Under the pieces are notes generated by a model. The model saw only the letters and a program-made list of their open reading frames with translations. It searched no databases and was not told the origin of the DNA. Shown one piece after another: positions 57,546 to 64,000 of a stretch of 64,000 bases of DNA. Position 1 is the first letter of the stretch. Each line of letters starts with the position of its first letter. The stretch covers positions 12,959,230-13,023,229 of the forward strand of contig NC_092803.1 of the NCBI RefSeq assembly GCF_040954645.1. Direction: 5' to 3'. The stretch comes from Diabrotica undecimpunctata. Lineage: Eukaryota > Arthropoda > Insecta > Coleoptera > Chrysomelidae. The translations under genes were made by a program, and so were the position numbers.

Positions 57546-58584
57546 AGAGGACTAAACCGTTTGAGTGTGATCGTAATGTGTTAAGTTGTGCAAGGCTTGT
57601 TGTGCATTGTAGCTACAACAAGGACGTGAGCAGTTAGTAAAAGGCAGAGTCAGTGCTGTGCTGTGTAGTTACAACAAAGAAGTGGACAATTTTTGCCATA
57701 ACAAAAGCTAGGATAGTACAGATAAGACCTAGCTTACAAACAATCTTACTTACAAAAAAATGCTGATTAATCTTGTAGATTAGGTGTATTCTTATTGTTT
57801 AAAATAAAAAAAAATGCTATTAAGCACCCCTAAAAGTTAGAATAATAAAATTTGGGAAAGATTGCCATGCAAGGTTAGGCCTTATTTTCATCTAAAAGGA
57901 CTGGACTATATGGAAACTAAGTTATCTCCGTAACATACAATCTTTTTTTGCTTTTTACTTGCTTCTTCAAATTCAACCAATTAAAAGTTAGCACAAACTA
58001 TGTCTATACCGAAATTAGTTAAAGTTATATATAAATTTAACGTATAAGACCTTATATTATATATAATAAAAACTCTTGGTTAGACCGCAAACACTATATG
58101 TATTATACATTTTTAAAAGAAATCTGCAGTGCCCTACATACTGAACAAAGCTAAATCTTGTTGTCATTGCAAAATTCAGCTGCCGAGATAATATACGACC
58201 AGGTGTATAAAATTTTCATTCTACTTTGGAATTTTTCCAAAAGTCCCCAACGAAAGCGTTACAGCAGTGGACAAAGAGCCCGAACTCATGCTTTGCTACT
58301 CCCTTATGAGCGTGTACGTTTCCAGCGCCAACACAAGATAAACACAGCTATCACACAACGTTTACTGGCGAGCTATTCAAAACGAGATATTTAATTAGTA
58401 AAGAGTAAATACCTCACGGCGGTTTTTGGACTGGAGAACTGGAACGGGCGTTTGCAGTGAAAACAGGGGCGTAGAACACAGAATCGCTAGAGTGTTGACA
58501 ATCTACAGTATCCTCGTATATTAAAGAACGATGGACTAATCACAGCTTTGGAATTAAAGCTGAATGGGGCATCAGGAGAGAGGC
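57546..58584. other. No gene assigned
   Basis: A plus frame 58158-58394 (AAEIIYDQVYKIFILLWNF, SGQRARTHALLLPYERVRF) is moderately protein-like and could be older element coding, but it is not recognised. A perfect palindrome spans 58568-58600 (16-bp arms, ggcatcaggagagagg) at the left edge of the next element. Confidence 0.35.
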
Positions 58585-58805
58585 CCTCTCTCCTGATGCC
58601 AACCATAATGTAGCTTCGTCTATTTTTTAAAAGAATTTAAACTGTTTGTCCTTGTGTAGTGTAGTGTAATGTACAGTTTTATGTTTATGACATTCTATGA
58701 TTATTGGATAGGCCAAACATGACGAAATGCCCCTGAAGATGCTTTAGGAAGCGAAACTTGGGCAAGATTAAATTAATAAACTGTGCTCGACATCTGCCTT
58801 TTATT
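58585..58805 (+). mobile_element. Penelope-like 3' end, copy B, intronless
   Basis: Matches copy A (17849-18063 plus 12860-12941, minus strand) along its length: cctctctcctgatgccaacc, aatgtagcttcg, ttggataggccaaacatgacgaa, then directly atgcccctgaagatgc, cttgggcaagattaaattaa and gtgctcgacatctgcc. The junction 58726/58727 is exactly where copy A has its GT-AG intron, so this copy went through a spliced RNA. The hammerhead-like core is CTGAAGA (58733-58739), stem GCTT/AAGC and GAAA (58753-58756). Confidence 0.6.
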
Positions 58806-59524
58806 TGATCAGAGTTCATTTATTGGAGCATTCAACCTTATATCAATTTATATAACTGTTTTAGATATTTTTTTTAGGAAATCTTTTGGGATTCTCCATA
58901 ATTATAATAAAATTGACCGGTAGAAAACATATCATTTAAGCAAAGTATATATCATCTTCGAAAAAATCAGAAGTCATTTACGAAAACCTTTTGTATAGTT
59001 TGAAACGAATTCTAACAAACCTCGATCAATAAATCCTTGATTTACTTCAATATGAGTAATGATAAATCGATTATCTTTACTCAATTAGATGAATCAGTAA
59101 ACTGAACCTTCGAAACTTTCAATAATTTATTCATTTAACTTCTATGGTTAAAAAAATTATTGCGAACAGACTTTAGACCCATAAGTTATATTATATATTG
59201 TTACGTTGTTTTGTGGGTTCAGAGATTCAATGAAGGTGGTTTAAATAACTTTATTTAACTCAAAGACTCGCTGAGTTACGATTATCACAATTACTAATTA
59301 CATTAATAATTATCGCTTACAAATCAACTCGCATTGATACGTAAAATTGTCAGTACTAACCTATTGCCCGCCTCCGCTGATATAATAGGACCGAAATATT
59401 AAAAAAAACGAAATGTTCTGGTAAACAACTTACCGGGCGACGGTCAAATTCACGCAAAAATCCGAAATTTTAAGCCACCTTTTAATCGGATTTTCTCAAG
59501 AAATCTTCTCGAGTTTCTCTAAAC
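58806..59524. other. No gene recognised
   Basis: A TGTTACG start near 59199 followed by sequence with an LTR-like feel (ggtggtttaaataactttat) lacks a partner or end, so no call is made. Confidence 0.4.
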
Positions 59525-60025
59525 GTACGTTTTTACTGGAGCGTTGTTGTGATCATCGCTAAGGGATGGTCGCAAGCGATAAACGCGGTGTACCGCTTGT
59601 GTGGTCTGTTACGGCGCCGTTTTGACTGAAGCGTCTGTCGCTGGAGCCGCTATTAGTATAATTATACGAACAAGCTGAATTTTGAGAGTATTTTGAGAGA
59701 TATCCTGTTCTACTAAACATAATAAAAAATGTAGTTCATTCAAACGAAAGAACTGTGGAAACTTAACATCATTTCCTAATAAATGGTGTTTATCAAAATT
59801 TTGAAGTATCCTTCTTCTTGTCCTCTTTTAAATATTGCATGTCTTTCTAATCTTGGAACATTTAACATTTCTTTGTCCTATATTCCTTGTGCTAGCAGGA
59901 ATTTTAACAATAATTGTTCTCTTTTACATACGTTCATCTCTAATCATCGCTGATCATCGCTTAGCGATCATTGCTTAGTGACGATCGCCCAACGATGCTC
60001 AACAGACGCCCTAGTAAAAACGTAC
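59525..60025. mobile_element. MITE-like element with short TIRs
   Basis: Ends gtacgtttttact (59525-59537) and agtaaaaacgtac (60013-60025) are perfect 13-bp inverted repeats. Subterminal blocks rich in GATC/CGATC (gatcatcgct, gacgatcgcc) are also inverted. If the outer gtac is the target duplication, the element starts at 59529. No ORF. It contains a 24-nt block (59661-59684) shared with the foldback element at 60538. Confidence 0.55.
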
Positions 60026-60149
60026 CTTAAAGCACAGGTCTACAAAAAGGGATATGTGATATGTGACAGCAATATTTTCAGCTATTTGGACTTATTCCAG
60101 ATTATTATTAATTTTCCTTTTAATCTTTTATTTTTTTACTAGTTTAAGA

Positions 60150-60300
60150 CAAAAGCAATCTCGTATCTAAACCGTTTTGATGATCTTATCGTCTGTGCTT
60201 CTCCAAATATGACCTATCCATCTTTTATATCCATATTTTTGGACTCTAATATATTTTGTTTTTTCAGTATGTCATATAGTTTATTATTAATCCCTTGTTT
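60150..60300 (-). mobile_element. LINE C-terminal crumb
   Basis: The minus strand reads YIRVQKYGYKRWIGHIWRSTDDKIIKT (60255-60170, stated here only as landmarks YIRVQ and RWIGHIWRSTDD), matching the RWxGHVxRxxDxR block after LINE RTs. Too short to classify. Confidence 0.5.
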
Positions 60301-60537
60301 TCTGCTGTTAATCTCTGTTTTTTCCTTTTATAAATACTTTTGAAAATTGTATACTCGAATATATATTGTTCATCAATGCACTTAAAAGCCACGAATGCTT
60401 TTTTAATATGTATTTATGTAAACTTCCAAAGATTTACTATGGCATTTACTATATAACACATCTAGTAACCTTAAAAAAGTAAGAGAAAAACTAGTTAAAA
60501 ACTCAAGAAAAACGTTATATTGCATATCCATGTACTA

Positions 60538-61666
60538 CAGTCGCCAGAGACGAAAATGCCACTGAACCTTTAAAAATTATACGAACAAGCTGAATTTTGC
60601 TGCGACTGTTAACTTTAGGACTCCAAACGAGATACAATAAAGTTTACCACTCTTTCTCCCGGACTTCCTCCTAAAACCCACGCTCGTAGCGGAGAAAACG
60701 GAAAAAAACGATTTACCAAAAATGTGTACACTGTAGAAAAATATGTTTCAAATAAAAAATGTAGCTAAGTTAATTTTTTATAAGCAATTTTTGTGTAGAA
60801 TGAACCATTCTCTTAGAAACAGCGCTTAAAGCGACCGTCAATTTTGAATGTCAGTTAAGCGAGCGAAATCAATGCTCAATAAAATTTGTATCAGTTCGAC
60901 GGTAAAAATTCGGTATATTTTGATCCAGATGTCTAACCAAACTTTGTGCCCTCCAAATAAATTGGCAGGACCCTGGTCTACCTGGTCTTTCGGCATACGA
61001 CCATTAGTGACTCCACTGCCCCTACGAGTCCGACACCAAAATGAAGGTGGCGCGTTGCATATGCATCGCGGCACTCCACCCCCCCCCCCCCGTAGTTCCT
61101 GTGTTGCGATTACCTCACCCATCCGTTATCCCCTTCCACGGGCGGACAGGTGACGCAGGCAGAGGAATTTCCACCTCGCACGTAGACAGGTCCCCGCCGA
61201 GGATCTCTCCTCTACCACTCTTAAATCTCCAGGCGGGTACGTGCCGAGATACCGACACCACGATTGGTGGTGTAAGGCCAAAAGAGGTGTGTACGGGCCC
61301 AGCTCGTTCAACCTCGCCTGGTTCTCTTGGAATGAGAGTAGAGTGGTCCCCGAGAGTCTAGTCTCGGATACTAGAAATGTAGACCGGTGTCCGTGATGCC
61401 TAAACGTCTCGATAATTAACATTTTTGTTTAAAATTACCTTAGCTACATTTTTTATTTAAAACATTTTTTCTACAGCATACAGATTCCAGGTAAATCGAT
61501 TTTTTTGCGTTTTTACCTCCCTAGGAAGGGGGTTTCAGGGAGAAGCCGGGGGTAAAAGTAATAAACTTTTTTGTATCTATTTTGGGATCCCAAAATTATT
61601 ATTCTTGGCAAAATTCAGCTTGTTCGCATGAATTTCGTTCATTGACATTTTCGTCTCTGACGACCG
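60538..61666. mobile_element. Foldback element, about 237-bp TIRs, GC-rich core
   Basis: Arms 60538-60775 and 61430-61666 are diverged inverted repeats sharing cagagacgaaaatg, gaacaagctgaattttg, gaaaaaatcgattt-type and aaataaaaaatgtagctaag blocks. The core (about 60840-61415) is strikingly GC-rich for this window, with a C run at 61079-61091. Plus and minus open frames overlap in it (60848-61153 and 61041-61361; 60838-61122 and 61126-61422). None matches a family I know. The core may be captured DNA. No clear target duplication. Confidence 0.65.
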
Positions 61667-61672
61667 GAGTAT

Positions 61673-62225
61673 ACCTACTAAATTGAAAATAAAATATGAT
61701 ACATAACAACTAAAAAAAGAATATTTTTTTAAAATCAATTGTAAACATTATGCTTATACCACCTTACACAAAAAGACATAAATTAATATCAGCTTTTCCA
61801 GTGGAACTGCATTTTTAGATTCTACCGTGGTTCACCCTACCAAATTTTATAATTTTTTGAAGAACTTTTTACTACAAAATTAATAGCCACCTAAAAATAA
61901 ATTTAATTTTAAAATTAATTCTATATTTTTGATTAATTTTATTTTCAGCCCTCTGATATTGTTTTCTACATTTTCTTGCTCCCCCTATAACTCCACCCAT
62001 GCATTCCAAAAATCTATTTCTACCCTTCTGGCGCCACCTATCCGGAGATCCCTGAACTCTACGCTCCGGAAAGTTCGGGCGACGAGCGCCAGAGGGCTCG
62101 ACTTGTATCTCTTTGAGCGGGACCGCTTCAAAAGGAACTATTTAAATGTTTTAAGTTTATTTTACATGATAGAGCGAAAATGAGACTTGCTGAGAGGAAG
62201 ATTAACTGTTGTCTTTTGTTTTCAG
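61673..62225. other. Intron upstream of the exon; GC-rich patch 62020-62110
   Basis: AT-rich intron ending in the acceptor at 62225. At 62028-62092 a GC-rich imperfect inverted repeat (ctggcgccacctatccggag against ctccggaaagttcgg...cgccag) looks like a small element or fragment. No coding assigned. Confidence 0.5.
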
Positions 62226-62288
62226 CTTTCCGAACTGGAACAAAGGGTGCTCGAAGCGGAAGGCCGGGCGGAAGAAGCGGAAGACAAG
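62226..62288 (+). CDS. Host coding exon, coiled-coil, gene unidentified
   Basis: Acceptor: ttgtcttttgttttcag (ends 62225). Donor: AAG|GTAAGG (62288/62289). Between them 63 bp, markedly GC-richer than the flanks, encode 21 residues in phase 0: LSELEQRVLEAE, then GRAEEAEDK. Hydrophobic positions 1, 4, 8, 11, 15 and 18 make an a/d heptad pattern. All three frames are open, so frame choice rests on the heptads. No other exon is visible, so it belongs to a gene with very long introns on both sides within reach of this window. I cannot name it. A cassette microexon is possible. Confidence 0.75.
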
Positions 62289-62969
62289 GTAAGGGTTAAC
62301 GCTTTGTTGCCACTATTTACTAAAATATAAATAGAGAAAATTAAAGTTTGTCAGAATGTTATATTGCGTTACACTCATTCAGTTCAATGTTTAATAAATA
62401 AATTTTCGTTTAAATACTAAAATACAGGGAGATTTTGGCATTGTGCGGAAGTGTTTACAGTTCCGACATAAATCATTTCTTTTCAAAGCTTTCAGAATTT
62501 TTTCTCATACTTCTCAATATGTGACTTACATATGTTATGCAAAAGTATTTTTATCAACAATTCAAATTCTTCTGCCCATAACCATAACTAGATAAAAAGA
62601 TATAAAAAGGAGGAATAGTTTGTGTAAAGAACATCCCAGAGGTACCTTTCAGTGCGTCATTAATTATGACGTCATAGAATGAATTAGGTGTGTCGAAAAT
62701 TATTTCATATAATTATTGAAGAATCTGACATATGCCAGGATCGTACTTAGCCACAGGTGAAAAGCTTGTGGAATTACTAGTATTTTTATTGCAAGGTCAT
62801 CTGAGTAGATTTGATTATTACAAAATATGTTAAGATATATTTTTTTTGTAATGGGGGTAATCCCGTATATTAATAAAAATAAAAAGTAAACAATATTGTT
62901 TATTAAATTTATAAATATGGAAATATTTAAAATCGAAGACAAAATCGTTCATTTATTGAATTTTTGTAT
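62289..62969. other. Intron downstream of the exon, no gene
   Basis: AT-rich, no recognised repeat or coding up to the 3' end of the next LINE. Confidence 0.5.
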
Positions 62970-63910
62970 CTTATTCTTCTTCTCAAGGCAATCTGGCGTC
63001 AAGGCGTCTGCGCGTCGAAAGTTGGCAATCATCCCAGCGATTTTTGATTTTAAGACCGCAGCTCTAAATAAGTCGTTATTACATGAGTTACATCTCCTTC
63101 CTATGGATCATTTTCTCCGGATTTTCCTTGCATAATGACCTGGAGTATTAGATATTTATCTCCTCTCATCACATGACCCATATATCCCACTTTTCTCCTC
63201 TTAATTTTTAGTACTTCTCTTTCCTTATGCATACGTCACATTATCTCAACGTTGGTTATTCCATCTACCCATGAGATCTCTAATACTCTTCGGTACATCC
63301 GCATCTCTTTAGTGTCCACGCTTCCATACCGTATTATAATAAGGATAGCACATATCACCTCAGCAATCATATTTTTAACTTAAGATTTAAGTTTCTACAG
63401 CAGAGAAGCCTCTGTATTCTTGTAAATGCGCTTCTGGCCTGTTGGATTCTGATTTGTATTTCTTGAGAGCTGTCATTGTTTTCATTAATAGTTGTATATA
63501 GGTATTTGAATTCTCTTACTGTTTCAATAGGCTGATTCTGTACATATATCTCACGAATGTCCTGAGTTGTCTTTGTTATTATCATATATTTCTTGCTCTG
63601 TTGAGTGATGGTCTATATTCTTTTTAGCTTACTGCGATGACGTAATTAAGAAGTATCTGTAGGTCTTCATGTAATTCGGCTAAAAGAACTGTATCATCAG
63701 CGTATCTCAGGTTATTTATGATCATGTCATTAATTCTAATGCCTACATTTTGTTAATCCATTGCCTTACTTAATATGTCTTCCGAGTATATATTAAATAC
63801 TACTGGTGAATGTATACACCCTTGTCGAACAACTCTTTCTACTTCTATTTCTTCTGATGTTATGTCTTCTATTTTAACTACTGCTTTTTGGCCATAGTAT
63901 AAGTTACACA
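62970..63910 (-). mobile_element. 5'-truncated LINE, (AAG)n tail
   Basis: Minus strand. RT from KAVVKIEDITSEEIEVERVVRQG-type sequence (near 63860; key RQGCIHSPVVFNIYSEDI) through NNLRYADDTVLLAEL (intact YADD, near 63700). Then PIETVREFKYLYTTINENNDSSQEI (63530) and IQRLLCCRNLNLK, and in other frames MGYIGHVMRGE-like pieces and LFRAAVLKSKIAGMIANFRR (63040). It ends in gagaagaagaataag. Stops and shifts throughout. Same family as 21425-22555. A 5' boundary near 63910 is approximate and no TSD was resolved. Confidence 0.8.
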
Positions 63911-64000
63911 AAAAAGACTGTTTTCAAAAATTTATTAGGTAACTGATAAATTAATTACATAAATAAAATATAATTCTAATCATAAAAACTATTTATTTAC

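Noticed and set aside
59199..59520. TGTTACG... as a solo LTR
   Set aside because: No matching end, partner or target duplication found.
61486..61500. CAG|GTAAAT in the foldback element
   Set aside because: It lies inside a repeated arm, its pyrimidine tract is poor and the other arm carries a variant.

Overview
This is about 64 kb of strongly AT-rich, intron-bearing, transposon-packed animal nuclear DNA. The repeat families (BEL/Pao, Ty3/gypsy, several non-LTR lineages, Tc1-like, Crypton-like and Penelope-like pieces) and the codon use of the fossil proteins point to an insect. A beetle is my best guess, but that is inference. I see no prokaryotic features, no CRISPR and no rRNA.

Host gene content is almost nil. 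The only convincing host exon is a 63-bp, phase-0, GC-rich coiled-coil exon at 62226-62288 (+), with good acceptor and donor sites. A polypyrimidine-CAG|GTGAGT site at 1004/1005 and a weaker one at 55981/55982, both on +, look like recursive-splicing (ratchet) sites. The simplest reading is that the window lies inside one very long intron of a + strand gene.

Layout. 1-3.1 kb is plain intron. At 3.1-5.3 kb are a small element with a 12-bp target duplication and a frameshifted Crypton-like tyrosine recombinase split by a LINE. At 6.6-11.3 kb are IS630/Tc1-superfamily transposase fragments and a decayed zinc-motif protein of an unnamed multicopy family. At 12.9-18.1 kb a Penelope-like 3' end is split inside its own intron by a complete BEL/Pao element (625-bp LTRs, TSD attac). 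At 18.2-19.9 kb is an RNase-H-bearing LINE with a 15-bp TSD. At 21-31.2 kb are three broken non-LTR elements, one with a 5' inversion. At 32-35.1 kb are a LINE with a 15-bp TSD, a Tc1 remnant and a long hairpin with arms of about 285 bp and a 12-bp TSD. At 35.7-36.7 kb is a deleted LINE.

36.9-45.6 kb is a full-length 8.7-kb Ty3/gypsy element in minus orientation inside a (TA)n array. Its 1494-bp LTRs look identical. Gag ends on a canonical -1 slippery heptamer leading into Pol, and Pol carries one in-frame stop in RT. At 46.4-57.5 kb are more LINEs and a broken copy of a second unnamed gene family. At 58.6-58.8 kb is a spliced (intronless) copy of the Penelope-like 3' end. At 59.5-61.7 kb are two inverted-repeat elements, one with a GC-rich cargo. 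After the host exon the window ends in one more LINE (63-63.9 kb).

Most of the coding fossils are dead. The most informative signals are structural: target duplications, nested insertions, the spliced/unspliced pair, hammerhead-like RNA cores with a compensatory stem change, and the candidate ratchet sites.
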